The translations under genes and the position numbers were made by a program. Under the pieces are notes generated by a model that worked only from the letters and a program-made list of their open reading frames with translations, did no database searches and was not told the origin of the DNA. 64,000 nt of DNA from Halorientalis marina (lineage in GTDB: Archaea; Halobacteriota; Halobacteria; Halobacteriales; Haloarculaceae), in the NCBI RefSeq assembly GCF_023028345.1, contig NZ_CP095487.1:3286001-3350000 (forward strand). The letters run 5' to 3'. Below are positions 34,416 to 42,481 of the stretch, in pieces (the first letter of the stretch is position 1; every line of letters begins with the position of its first letter).

Positions 34416-35096
34416 ATGACGACCGTCGTGTTGCTCAGACACGGGGAGACCGAGTGGAACCGGACCCGACGCATCCAGGGGTGGGCGGCGTCGCCGCTGA
34501 ACGACCGCGGTCGCGAGCAGGCCCGCGTCGCCGGCCGGTACCTCGCGGACGCCTACGATCTCGACCGGATCGTCGCCTCCGACCTCCGGCGGACCCGCGA
34601 GACGACCGCGCTGGTCCGTGACGAGGGTGGGTTCCCCGAACCCGAGTTCACCGGCGGCTGGCGGGAGCGGTCGTTCGGCGAACTCCAGGGGCTCCACTAC
34701 GAACGGGTGTTCGGGGAGTTCCCGGAGTTCAACGGCGCCGAGAGCGGGACGATGGCCCTGGAGACGACGCCGACCGGCGGCGAGAGCATGCTCGACACCT
34801 ACGAGCGGGTCGTCGACGCCTGGACCGACCTGCTCGCCGACGCCGGCCCGGACGACACCGTTCTCGTCGTCACCCACGGCGGCCCCATCTACGTCCTCCT
34901 CGCGTACGTCCGTGGCGTGGACCTCCCGAGCGCGCTCGACGGCTTCGAGCAGGACAACTGCGCCGTCACCGAACTCGAACACGACCGCCCGAGCGGGGAG
35001 ACGGCGGTCGTGACCGAGAACCACACCGGCTATCGCGACGACGACGCCATCGAGGAACGGGTCGACGTGGGCACCGCGACCGACGACGGGCGCTGA
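34416..35096 (+). CDS. Histidine phosphatase family protein
   Basis: The 226-residue protein has the phosphohistidine motif VLLRHGETEWN at residues 5-15 and the second catalytic His in VVTHGGPIY. RERSFGELQG is also typical. Members include cofactor-dependent phosphoglycerate mutases, CobC-like phosphatases and others; the substrate here cannot be assigned. Archaeal genomes often annotate such genes as phosphoglycerate mutase by similarity alone. ATG 34416 follows a short leader after tatCo. Confidence 0.88.
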   Translation: MTTVVLLRHGETEWNRTRRIQGWAASPLNDRGREQARVAGRYLADAYDLDRIVASDLRRTRETTALVRDEGGFPEPEFTGGWRERSFGELQGLHYERVFGEFPEFNGAESGTMALETTPTGGESMLDTYERVVDAWTDLLADAGPDDTVLVVTHGGPIYVLLAYVRGVDLPSALDGFEQDNCAVTELEHDRPSGETAVVTENHTGYRDDDAIEERVDVGTATDDGR

Positions 35097-35310
35097 CCCG
35101 CCGCGAGATCCCAGTCGAACGGAACCGCCGAGCCAGTGGCCTGCCCGACACTCCGAGAGTCATCGCCGACGCCAGTCATCGCTGACAACAGCCATCCACT
35201 ATTTCGTATTTTTCGATCTGCCCCAGTAACGCGGTCGTTTGGTTTAGTATCGACCATATTTCGACAAGAGTACACAGTGTTTAAGGAGATAGAAAGATGT
35301 TCGTCAGAAA

Positions 35311-35528
35311 GTTTTATACCCGAGTGGTTGGTTCCTGCGTGTAGATGGTAACAGTCCACACACGTCGTCGGTACGGAGCGGTGTCGGGACGAACGGTGAG
35401 TGGCCGACCCCGCCTCGCGGGTCGGTCGATAGACGGTCGGCGTTGCGTGGCGTCCGGGGGGGTGAGTCGGACGCCGGCCGCGCCAGCGGTCCCGGGGCGA
35501 GCGTGACCCGTCGGACGGCGAGCGCCGG
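35311..35528 (+). ncRNA. Candidate structured RNA or long leader in a 432-base gap
   Basis: No protein gene is convincing between 35097 and 35528. The segment 35190-35345 is AT-rich with promoter-like boxes, the best being GTTTTATACC at 35311-35320. Downstream DNA is GC-rich and holds two good hairpins: 35402-35410/35419-35427 (nine pairs, one G-U) and 35449-35456/35468-35475 (eight pairs). A short 53-codon frame from ATG 35346 is arginine-rich and unlike haloarchaeal proteins. It could be a small RNA or the leader of the ligase gene that follows. Confidence 0.35.
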
Positions 35529-36659
35529 GTGGTCGCCGAACTAGCCGTGGTGGCTGGCGATTCGCGACCGGTTCGGCGGAGCGTCGAGGTCGAGTACTGG
35601 GTGGTCGACGAGGCGGGGCGGCTCGTCGAACCCGACGGCCTGGTGGCGGCGACGGCGGGTGCCGAACGGGAGTTCGTCGAGCCGCTCCTCGAAGTCAAGA
35701 CGACACCCTGCGAGTCGACAGCGGAGCTGCGGACCGAGCTGTTCGACCGCCTGCGGCGCGTGCTGGACCGGGCCGACGAACTCGGGCTGGGGCTCGTCCC
35801 GCTCGCGACACCGGTCGACGGCGACGACATCGCGGAGCTCCCGAGCGACAGGACCCGGATTCAAAACGAGGTCGTCGGCGCGGACTTCGAGTACGTCCGC
35901 CACTGTGCGGGCACGCACATCCACGTCGAACAGGAGCCGGGGCGGGAGATCGACCAGCTGAATACGCTCATCGCGCTGGACCCGGCGCTGGCGCTGGTCA
36001 ACTCCAGCCCGTACTTCCGGGGCCGGCGCGTGGCCGCCGGCGCCCGCTCGAAACTGTACCGCCGGCTGGCGTACGACGGGCTCGACCACCAGGGCCGGCT
36101 GTGGCCCTACGTCGAGGACATCGGCGAGTGGGACCGCCGGCTGGATCGCCGATACGAGGAGTTCGTGGCCGCGGCCGTCGACGCGGGTGTCGACCGGTCG
36201 CGGGTCGCGGAGTCGTTCGACCCCGAGAGCGCGGTCTGGACGCCCGTCCAGCTCCGGGAGACGTTCGGGACCGTCGAGTGGCGCTCGCCCGATGCCACCC
36301 TCCCGAGCCAGGTGATCCGGCTCGCCGACGACATCGCGGGCGTGATCGAACGGCTCCGTGACACACCCGTTCGGGTCGGCGGCGATATCGGGCGCGTCGG
36401 CGACGACGAGATCGTCCTCCCGCCGTTCGAGGCGGTCCTCGAGTACGTCGACACCGCCATCGAGGAGGGACTATCGGCGACGGCAGTTCGGTCGTACCTC
36501 GACCGGATGGGGTTCGATCCCGCGGCCTACGAGCCGACGACACACGCCATCGACGTAGACGGGCCGGTTTCGGCGGACGACACGCGCCGCCTCCGGCTCG
36601 ACCACGCCGAGCGCCTGCAGCGAGACCTCCACCAGTCGCCGGCAATCGGGGCCGATTGA
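35529..36659 (+). CDS. Glutamate-cysteine ligase family (GCS2-type) protein
   Basis: This protein of up to 376 residues resembles the GCS2/YbdK carboxylate-amine ligase family. The conserved core starts SVEVEYWVVDEAGRLVEPDG, where the Glu residues bind metal-ATP; FEYVRHCAGTHIHVEQEPG and LVNSSPYFRGR follow. Family members join glutamate to cysteine for gamma-glutamylcysteine, the main low-molecular thiol of haloarchaea, or act on related amines. The product here is not certain because the N-terminal motif is EVEYW and not the usual VEEEF. The start is uncertain: GTG at 35529, 35547 or 35550 are all possible. Confidence 0.75.
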   Translation: MVAELAVVAGDSRPVRRSVEVEYWVVDEAGRLVEPDGLVAATAGAEREFVEPLLEVKTTPCESTAELRTELFDRLRRVLDRADELGLGLVPLATPVDGDDIAELPSDRTRIQNEVVGADFEYVRHCAGTHIHVEQEPGREIDQLNTLIALDPALALVNSSPYFRGRRVAAGARSKLYRRLAYDGLDHQGRLWPYVEDIGEWDRRLDRRYEEFVAAAVDAGVDRSRVAESFDPESAVWTPVQLRETFGTVEWRSPDATLPSQVIRLADDIAGVIERLRDTPVRVGGDIGRVGDDEIVLPPFEAVLEYVDTAIEEGLSATAVRSYLDRMGFDPAAYEPTTHAIDVDGPVSADDTRRLRLDHAERLQRDLHQSPAIGAD

Positions 36660-36774
36660 ACATCGGTAGATAATTCGTTCGTAACTGGACGAACGGTGAA
36701 GTATATCCGGTCGAAAGCGGCAAGTGCTGTTCGGTACCGGTGCTATTTGTACGTAGAGCGTGAGAGAGTTTCGC

Positions 36775-37479
36775 ATGGGCGAGCCACGGATCGCGCTGCT
36801 GAACGCGGCCCACGCGGCGGCCGACACCCGGCGGAACTTCCGGCGGGAACTCGACGCGGACCTCGTCGAGTTCGACTGTCCCGAGGACGAACTGCCGGCC
36901 GGGTTCGCGTTCGACGGATTCGTCGTCACCGGCTCCCGCGTCTCGGTCTACTGGGAGCGGGAGTGGATCGGTCGCCTCCAGGAGTGGGTCGGCGGCGCGG
37001 TCGAGGCCGGCCTCCCCGGGCTGGGCGTCTGTTACGGCCACCAGTTGCTCGCGGACGTCCTCGGCGGCCGCGTCGAGGCCATGGACGAGTACGAGCTCGG
37101 CTACCGGACTGTCGAACAGGACGGCGAGAACCGCCTCCTCGAAGGCGTGAGCGACGATTTCACCGTCTTCACCTCCCACTCCGACCGCGTCGTCGAGGCG
37201 CCGCCGGGCGCCACCGTCTTCGCGAGAAACGACTACGGCATCCACGGCTTCCGCAAAGGCCGGGCCTTCGGCGTCCAGTTCCACCCCGAGTACGACATGG
37301 AGATGGCCCGCACCGTGGCGGAAGGAAAAGACGATCAACTCCCCGCCGAGCGCATCGAGCGGGTACTGGACGGCATCACCGCCGAGAACTACGACGCCGC
37401 CCGCGAGGCCACGCTCGTCTTCGACAATTTCCTCGAGTACGTCCGCGAGGTGGGCCCCGAGCGCGTCGCCGCGGACTGA
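36775..37479 (+). CDS. Type 1 glutamine amidotransferase-like protein
   Basis: The 234-residue protein has the class I amidotransferase triad: nucleophile in GLGVCYGHQLLAD, His and Glu in GVQFHPEYD. The oxyanion region FDGFVVTGSRVSVY is present. Stand-alone proteins like this are related to the GuaA glutaminase domain or GATase1-like gamma-glutamyl hydrolases; which amide they use is unknown. ATG 36775 is preferred over an in-frame start 15 bases earlier (MREFRM...) because TATA-like CTATTTGT lies about 30 bases upstream. Converges on larE nine bases later. Confidence 0.85.
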   Translation: MGEPRIALLNAAHAAADTRRNFRRELDADLVEFDCPEDELPAGFAFDGFVVTGSRVSVYWEREWIGRLQEWVGGAVEAGLPGLGVCYGHQLLADVLGGRVEAMDEYELGYRTVEQDGENRLLEGVSDDFTVFTSHSDRVVEAPPGATVFARNDYGIHGFRKGRAFGVQFHPEYDMEMARTVAEGKDDQLPAERIERVLDGITAENYDAAREATLVFDNFLEYVREVGPERVAAD

Positions 37480-37488
37480 GCGGGCCGG

Positions 37489-38424
37489 TCAGTCGCCGCT
37501 CGGGTACTCCGTGGCGAAGACGTCCTCGACGAGGGGTTCGTCGTCGGCGTCGCCCTCGGCACCGTCGGTCTCGTCGGCCGCATCACTCTCGGGACTGACG
37601 CTCCCGGTCCGGTAGCCGTGGAGGTCGAGCGTGACGTGCTCGAATCCGAGATCGGCGATGTGGTCGCGGGCGGCCCGGACGAAGTCGGGGTCCAGCGCGT
37701 CCTCTAGTTCGTCGGGGTCGACCTCGATGCGGGCGAGGTCGTCGTGGTCCCGCACCCGGAACTGCTCGAAGCCCCAGGTCCGCAGGAGACGCTCGGCCTT
37801 CTCGATGCGGGAGAGTTTCGCCTCCGTCACCTCCAGCCCGGTGGGGATGCGCGAGGAGAGACAGGCCATCGAGGGTTTGTCCGCGACCGAGAGGCCGTAG
37901 TGGTCGGCGATGTCGCGGACCTCCGGCTTGGTGATGTCGTGTTCCAGCAGGGGTGAGTAGGCGTCGAGTTCGTCGACGGCCCGGAGGCCGGGGCGGTGGC
38001 CCTCGCCGGCGTCGGAGGCGTTCGTCCCGTCACAGACCACGTCGATGCCCTGCTCGCGGGCCTCGTCGAACATCGCGCCGAGGCGCATCGAGCGGCAGTG
38101 GTAACAGCGGTCGCCGTCGTTGCGGGCGAAGGCCTCGCTGTCGAGTTCGGAGAACTCGACGACTTCGTGGCGGACGCCGATCTCCTCGGCCACGCGGTTG
38201 GCGTCGACCAGTTCCTCGGCCGGGAGGGTCTCGCTTTTGGCCGTGCAGGCGACGGCGTCCGCGCCGAGCGCGTCGTGAGCGATGGCGGCGACGACGCTCG
38301 AATCGACGCCGCCGGAGAAAGCGACCAGCACGCCGTCCCGCTCGGCGAGGTCGGCCCGCGCGGCCGCCAGTTTCGCCGCCGTGTCGTCGGTCAGGGCGCC
38401 CGCGCCGGACTCGTCTGCTGCCAT
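37489..38424 (-). CDS. larE: Sacrificial sulfur transferase LarE
   Basis: This 311-residue PP-loop enzyme matches LarE, which adenylates and then donates its own Cys sulfur to pyridinium dicarboxylate when the nickel-pincer nucleotide cofactor of lactate racemase is built. The PP-loop SGGVDSS is at residues 37-43. CYHCRS and the ACLSSRIP segment provide candidate sulfur-donor cysteines. The C-terminal 40 residues are an acidic extension. ATG 38424 (MAADES) is the preferred start; an upstream ATG adds nine basic residues. LarB lies 15 kb away at 53450; LarC and a LarA racemase are not in the window. Confidence 0.9.
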   Translation of the reverse strand: MAADESGAGALTDDTAAKLAAARADLAERDGVLVAFSGGVDSSVVAAIAHDALGADAVACTAKSETLPAEELVDANRVAEEIGVRHEVVEFSELDSEAFARNDGDRCYHCRSMRLGAMFDEAREQGIDVVCDGTNASDAGEGHRPGLRAVDELDAYSPLLEHDITKPEVRDIADHYGLSVADKPSMACLSSRIPTGLEVTEAKLSRIEKAERLLRTWGFEQFRVRDHDDLARIEVDPDELEDALDPDFVRAARDHIADLGFEHVTLDLHGYRTGSVSPESDAADETDGAEGDADDEPLVEDVFATEYPSGD

Positions 38425-38529
38425 GGTCCGGCCTTCGCCACGCGAGCGCAAAAACGCGTTGTCTCCCGACGGCGACCGACCCCGCCGGAACCACTCCCCA
38501 CCTGTTCACCGTTCGAAACGACCAAAGGT

Positions 38530-38561
38530 TTTAAACAGCCGGAATGAGCCGGCATCATTCC
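38530..38561 (+). promoter_or_regulatory. TATA box and 21-base inverted repeat before the MinD-like gene
   Basis: TATA-like TTTTAAAC lies at 38529-38536. A perfect inverted repeat GGAATGA-N7-TCATTCC follows at 38541-38561; its centre contains GCCGGC. It covers the expected transcription start and would suit a repressor. The ATG follows at 38591 with GGAGAG at 38581-38586 in a Shine-Dalgarno-like place. Confidence 0.55.
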
Positions 38562-38590
38562 TTTCGGGGGGCGGGCGTACGGAGAGAACG

Positions 38591-39334
38591 ATGGGGGGGA
38601 CCGTCTACGGCATCGCCGGGGGCAAGGGCGGTGTGGGAAAGACGACGACCGCGATCAATCTCGGGGTGGCGCTGTCACAGCGGGGCTATCAGGTGGGGCT
38701 GGTCGACGCCGACCTCGCGATGACGAACCTCGGACAGCGGGTCGACCTGGACCACGAACCGGGCATCCACGAGGTGCTGGCCGGTGAGGCATCGCTACGG
38801 GAGGCACTCGTCGAGGGGCCGAACGGCATGGCCGTGCTGATGGGAGCGCGCGACCTGGAGTCGTACGCGAACGCCGAACCGGACCGGCTCCGGAAGGTGC
38901 TCAGCACGGTTCGGGTTCCCTTCGACGTGGTGCTGGTCGATACGGGGCCGGGGGTCAGCCGCGAGACACACGTGACACACGAGGAGGCCGACGGCACCGT
39001 CGTCGTGACCACGGCCGACGAGGTGGCGGTGACCGACGCCGAGCGGACGGCCCGGTTCGCCGAGCGCGTCGACTGTCCCGTCACCAGCCTCGTCGTCCAG
39101 CGGACCGGCGACCGCGAGGTAGCCAGGGCCGTCGCCGACCGCATAGGCGTGGACCGCTGGTACGGCGTGGCCGACCACCCCGAGGGTCACGACCAGCCGG
39201 CCGCGACGGCGCCGGCCAGCGACGCGGCCGCCGCCTACCGGCGAGTAGCCCACGACCTCCCCGTCAGCGAACCCGTCGCGGACGACGACACTGTGGACGT
39301 GTCCGACCTCGACGGGGACACGGTCGCGAACTGA
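38591..39334 (+). CDS. MinD/ParA-family ATPase
   Basis: The 247-residue protein has the deviant Walker A motif GKGGVGKT (residues 11-18) with the signature Lys, GLVDADLAMTNLG as the switch 1 region and VVLVDTGPGVS as Walker B-like. That places it in the MinD/ParA/Mrp class that organises cell components by ATP-dependent dimerisation on membranes or DNA. Haloarchaea have several MinD homologues; MinD4-type proteins position motility and chemotaxis arrays, but this one cannot be assigned. No amphipathic membrane-targeting helix is evident at the acidic C-terminus (VDVSDLDGDTVAN). Confidence 0.88.
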   Translation: MGGTVYGIAGGKGGVGKTTTAINLGVALSQRGYQVGLVDADLAMTNLGQRVDLDHEPGIHEVLAGEASLREALVEGPNGMAVLMGARDLESYANAEPDRLRKVLSTVRVPFDVVLVDTGPGVSRETHVTHEEADGTVVVTTADEVAVTDAERTARFAERVDCPVTSLVVQRTGDREVARAVADRIGVDRWYGVADHPEGHDQPAATAPASDAAAAYRRVAHDLPVSEPVADDDTVDVSDLDGDTVAN

Positions 39335-39381
39335 GGATCCGAGAACTCTTTTGTCGTCCGGGAGGTAGTGGCGTCCGTCCG

Positions 39382-41430
39382 ATGGACTTCGAAGCGATTC
39401 CGGGCGTCGGCGAGAAGACCGCGACGCGGCTGGCCGACCTCGACGACCCCGAGCGTGCCCTCCGCGAGGGCGACGTGGCCGCCATCGCCCGCGCCCCCGG
39501 CATCAGCGAGGGGCGTGCCGCACGCATCGCCCGCGGGGCCATCCGCGCCGAGCACGACGATCCCGGCGGCTTCCTCGGGACCGACCGCACCCGCGAACTC
39601 TACCGCGACGCGCTCGCCCTCCTGCAGGACCGTACCGTCACCGACTACGGCGCTCGCCGGCTGGAGACGCTCTATCCCAGCGCCGTCCGGTCGCGCATCG
39701 ACGAGGTCCGCGCGTTCGCGGCCGACGCGATGGCCCGCGACCCCGACGCGGCCGTGCTGGACGCACTCGCCGCCGTCGAGCCCCTCGAAGAGCCGGGTGA
39801 CGTGCGCGTCCGGGACCGCTGTCTCGCGACGAGCGACGCCGAGACCTACGCCCGTGCCCAGGAGGTTATCCCCGAGGTCAGCGTCGAGCTCGTCGACGAC
39901 GCGCGGAACCTCTCGGAGCTCGCCCGCGGCTATTCGACCGTCATCGCGCTGGACGAGGCCTTCGCCGGCGTCGACCTCGACGGCGACGTGCGCGTCCAGC
40001 CCGACGCCCTCGACGACCCAGCCGCGGTCGTCCCGGAGCGCGTGCTGACCTTCTTCGCCCGCAACCGCGACAGCCTCCGGGCGGCCGCGCGGGTCCACCG
40101 CCACGCCGACCTCGACCCGCCCTGCGACCTCGACGCCCTGGAGGACGCCCTCGACCGCCTCGACGAGGACGGAACGGTCCGGGGCGACGACGAACTGGAT
40201 CGGTTGGGAACGGCGGTCGACGACCTCGACGCCGCCGTCTCGACCGCCGAGAGCGTCGCCAACGACCGCCTGCGCGAGGCCATCGAGGAGAAAGACGTGA
40301 CTATCGAGGGCTCGGACCTGCTCTCGCTCGTCGAGCGGGGCGCGGGCGTCGACTCCCTGCTCCAGCGGGAACTGGCCGACGAGTACGCAGACGCCGTCGC
40401 GGCCGCCCGCGACCACCTCGTCGACGCCCTCCAGTTGACCGACACGGCGGCCATCGCCCGGCGGGCGTTCCCCGACGAGCCGACCTTCCCCGTGACCCGC
40501 GACGAGGACGTGGTGAGCCGCCTCCGCGAGGAACTCACCGCCGCCCGGGACCGTCGCGCGACACGGCTGAAACGCGAGGTAGCCGGCGACCTCGCCGACG
40601 CCCGCGAGGACGCACGGGCGCTCGTGGACGCCGCGCTCGACCTGGACGTGGAACTCGCCGTCGCCCGGTTCGCCGGCGACTTCGACTGCACGATGCCCGA
40701 ACTGGGCGGGGCGGGCGTCGCCATCGAGGGCGGCCGCTCGCCGCTTTTGGACGTGGCCTTCGAGGACTTGGAGCCGGTGGACTACGACGTGACGGGCGTG
40801 ACGATCCTCTCGGGGGTCAACTCCGGCGGGAAGACGTCGACGCTGGACCTCGTCGCGCTGGTGGTTCTGCTCGCACACATGGGTCTGCCCGTGCCGGCCG
40901 ACCGCGCCCGCGTCGAGCGGGTCACGGCACTGCACTACCACGCCAAGACGCAGGGGACGCTCGACGCCGGCGCCTTCGAATCCACGCTCCGGGAGTTCGG
41001 CGGACTCGTGACCGGCGTCGGCGACGGAGGCGGCGAGGGTGCGGGCGACACCGGCGACGGCGGTGGAACGGAGGACGACCGCGGCGCCGGCACGCTCGTC
41101 CTCGTGGACGAACTCGAATCCATCACGGAACCGGGCGCGAGCGCGAAGATCGTGGCGGGCATCCTCGAAGCCCTCCACGAGCGGGGGGCAACGGCGGTCT
41201 TCGTGTCCCACCTGGCCCGGGAGATACGCGAGACCGCCGACTTCACGGTCCAGATCGACGGCATCCAGGCGCTCGGGCTCGAAGACGGCGAACTCCGCGT
41301 CAACCGCTCGCCGGTGAAGGGCCAACTGGCCCGGTCGACGCCGGAACTCATCGTCGAGAAGCTCGCCGACGGCGACGGCGCCGACGAAGAGCAGGGGTTT
41401 TATAATCAATTGCTCGATAAGTTCGACTGA
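39382..41430 (+). CDS. MutS-like ATPase with N-terminal helix-hairpin-helix
   Basis: The 682-residue protein begins with helix-hairpin-helix repeats (FEAIPGVGEKTATRLADL, then IARAPGISEGRAARIARG) that probably hold DNA. A long helical lever region (about residues 90-440) precedes a MutS-type ATPase: P-loop GVNSGGKTST near residue 478, then VLVDELESITEPG as Walker B and VFVSHLAREI. A Gly/Asp-rich low-complexity insert (VGDGGGEGAGDTGDGGG) lies between the motifs. The MutS mismatch-recognition domain I is absent, so it is closer to MutS2/MutS5-like proteins than to mismatch repair MutS. It starts 47 bases after the MinD-like gene and may be cotranscribed. Confidence 0.85.
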   Translation: MDFEAIPGVGEKTATRLADLDDPERALREGDVAAIARAPGISEGRAARIARGAIRAEHDDPGGFLGTDRTRELYRDALALLQDRTVTDYGARRLETLYPSAVRSRIDEVRAFAADAMARDPDAAVLDALAAVEPLEEPGDVRVRDRCLATSDAETYARAQEVIPEVSVELVDDARNLSELARGYSTVIALDEAFAGVDLDGDVRVQPDALDDPAAVVPERVLTFFARNRDSLRAAARVHRHADLDPPCDLDALEDALDRLDEDGTVRGDDELDRLGTAVDDLDAAVSTAESVANDRLREAIEEKDVTIEGSDLLSLVERGAGVDSLLQRELADEYADAVAAARDHLVDALQLTDTAAIARRAFPDEPTFPVTRDEDVVSRLREELTAARDRRATRLKREVAGDLADAREDARALVDAALDLDVELAVARFAGDFDCTMPELGGAGVAIEGGRSPLLDVAFEDLEPVDYDVTGVTILSGVNSGGKTSTLDLVALVVLLAHMGLPVPADRARVERVTALHYHAKTQGTLDAGAFESTLREFGGLVTGVGDGGGEGAGDTGDGGGTEDDRGAGTLVLVDELESITEPGASAKIVAGILEALHERGATAVFVSHLAREIRETADFTVQIDGIQALGLEDGELRVNRSPVKGQLARSTPELIVEKLADGDGADEEQGFYNQLLDKFD

Positions 41431-41497
41431 ACGGCGCTGAAAGTCACTAGTATTGCCGCAATAGAAACCCACAGAACCTTCTACCGAGTTCGAGAAT

Positions 41498-42394
41498 ATG
41501 ATGTCAGACGAGGTAGACGATGAGCTGACGGACGGCAGCGAGTACGACGGTCGGTACGCCTACGACCGTCGGAAGCTGCTGTCGGGACTCGGAACGGTCG
41601 GCGCGATGGCAGTCGCCGGCTGTTCGGGCGGCAGTAACGACACGACGACCACGGGCAGTACGGACACGACAACCGACGCAGCCACGGCAACCGAGACGAT
41701 GCAAGAGACGACCACGACACAGGACGAGGGTGACACGGACAGCGACGCAGGCAGCGAGATCGGCGCGCGGTTCGGCTACACGGCGACCTCGCCGGAGGAG
41801 ACCCCGCCGGTCGAACCGGACCACACGGTGACCTGCGAGATACAGCCCGTCGAGGGGCGGCCGATCCCGCAGTTCTACTTCGAGCCGGTCGGGCTGACGG
41901 TCGAGCCCGGTGACACGGTGAAGTTCCAGATGAACACGCCCCACCACAACGTCAACGCCTACCACCCGGGGCTGGGGTACACCCAGCGCGTCCCGGATGG
42001 CGTGCCGCCGTTCTCCTCGCCGGTGCTGACGGGCGGCGACTACTGGCTCTACACCTTCGAGGAGGAGGGCGTCTACGACTACATGTGTGCACCCCACGAG
42101 GTCTTCGGGATGGTCGGCCGCATCGTGGTCGGGTCGGCGACCGGCCCGGGTGCGAGCCCCATCGGCGAGGCGCCGGGCGGCGAGCGAGCGCGCCCGCCCG
42201 AGTTCACCGCCGCGCTGGTCTACGAGGACCCGGCGATGGCGCCCGATAACATCGCCTCCCAGGGCAGCGTCTCGTGGGCCGACCTCGCCGACGAGAGCAA
42301 GCGGCTGACGCTCGTCCCCGCCGAGGTCGGCGGGGAGGGTGGTGGCGGCGAGAGCGGGAGCGAGACGCCAACGCCGACGCCCGACGGGAACTGA
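41498..42394 (+). CDS. Halocyanin-like blue copper lipoprotein
   Basis: This protein of about 298 residues carries a twin-arginine lipoprotein signal: DRRKLLSGLGTVGAMAVAGC, with Cys after VAG at the lipobox. A long Thr/Ser/Asp-rich linker follows. The plastocyanin domain has the copper ligands: His in NTPHHNVN, then Cys, His and Met in MCAPHEVFGM, the C-x3-H-x3-M pattern read as CAPHEVFGM. It carries electrons at the outer membrane face. Another linker ends in PTPTPDGN. Start is ATG 41498 or the adjacent ATG 41501. The signal uses the Tat route whose TatC genes lie at 30649-34347. Confidence 0.9.
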   Translation: MMSDEVDDELTDGSEYDGRYAYDRRKLLSGLGTVGAMAVAGCSGGSNDTTTTGSTDTTTDAATATETMQETTTTQDEGDTDSDAGSEIGARFGYTATSPEETPPVEPDHTVTCEIQPVEGRPIPQFYFEPVGLTVEPGDTVKFQMNTPHHNVNAYHPGLGYTQRVPDGVPPFSSPVLTGGDYWLYTFEEEGVYDYMCAPHEVFGMVGRIVVGSATGPGASPIGEAPGGERARPPEFTAALVYEDPAMAPDNIASQGSVSWADLADESKRLTLVPAEVGGEGGGGESGSETPTPTPDGN

Positions 42395-42481
42395 CGGCGA
42401 GGGGGCCCCGGCGACCTCGGTGGATATCGACCACTGAAACGGCCGACAGGGATAGGTGCGCGCCGACTCGATTCTGGAGTC

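Noticed and set aside
35318-35365. tRNA-like CCGAGTGGTTGG sequence
   Set aside because: It resembles a D-arm of Leu/Ser tRNAs, but no matching acceptor stem, anticodon arm or T-loop follows.
35346-35507. 53-codon frame from ATG after a TATA box
   Set aside because: The product would be strongly basic and Arg-rich with no family signal; the hairpins suggest RNA more than protein.
41452-41462. ATTGC-C-GCAAT inverted repeat before the halocyanin gene
   Set aside because: Only five-base arms; expected by chance in a window of this size and not clearly tied to a TATA box.
39235-41472. A 745-codon minus-strand frame opposite the MutS-like gene
   Set aside because: Shadow frame: the plus strand has P-loop, Walker B and helix-hairpin-helix motifs, and this one has none.
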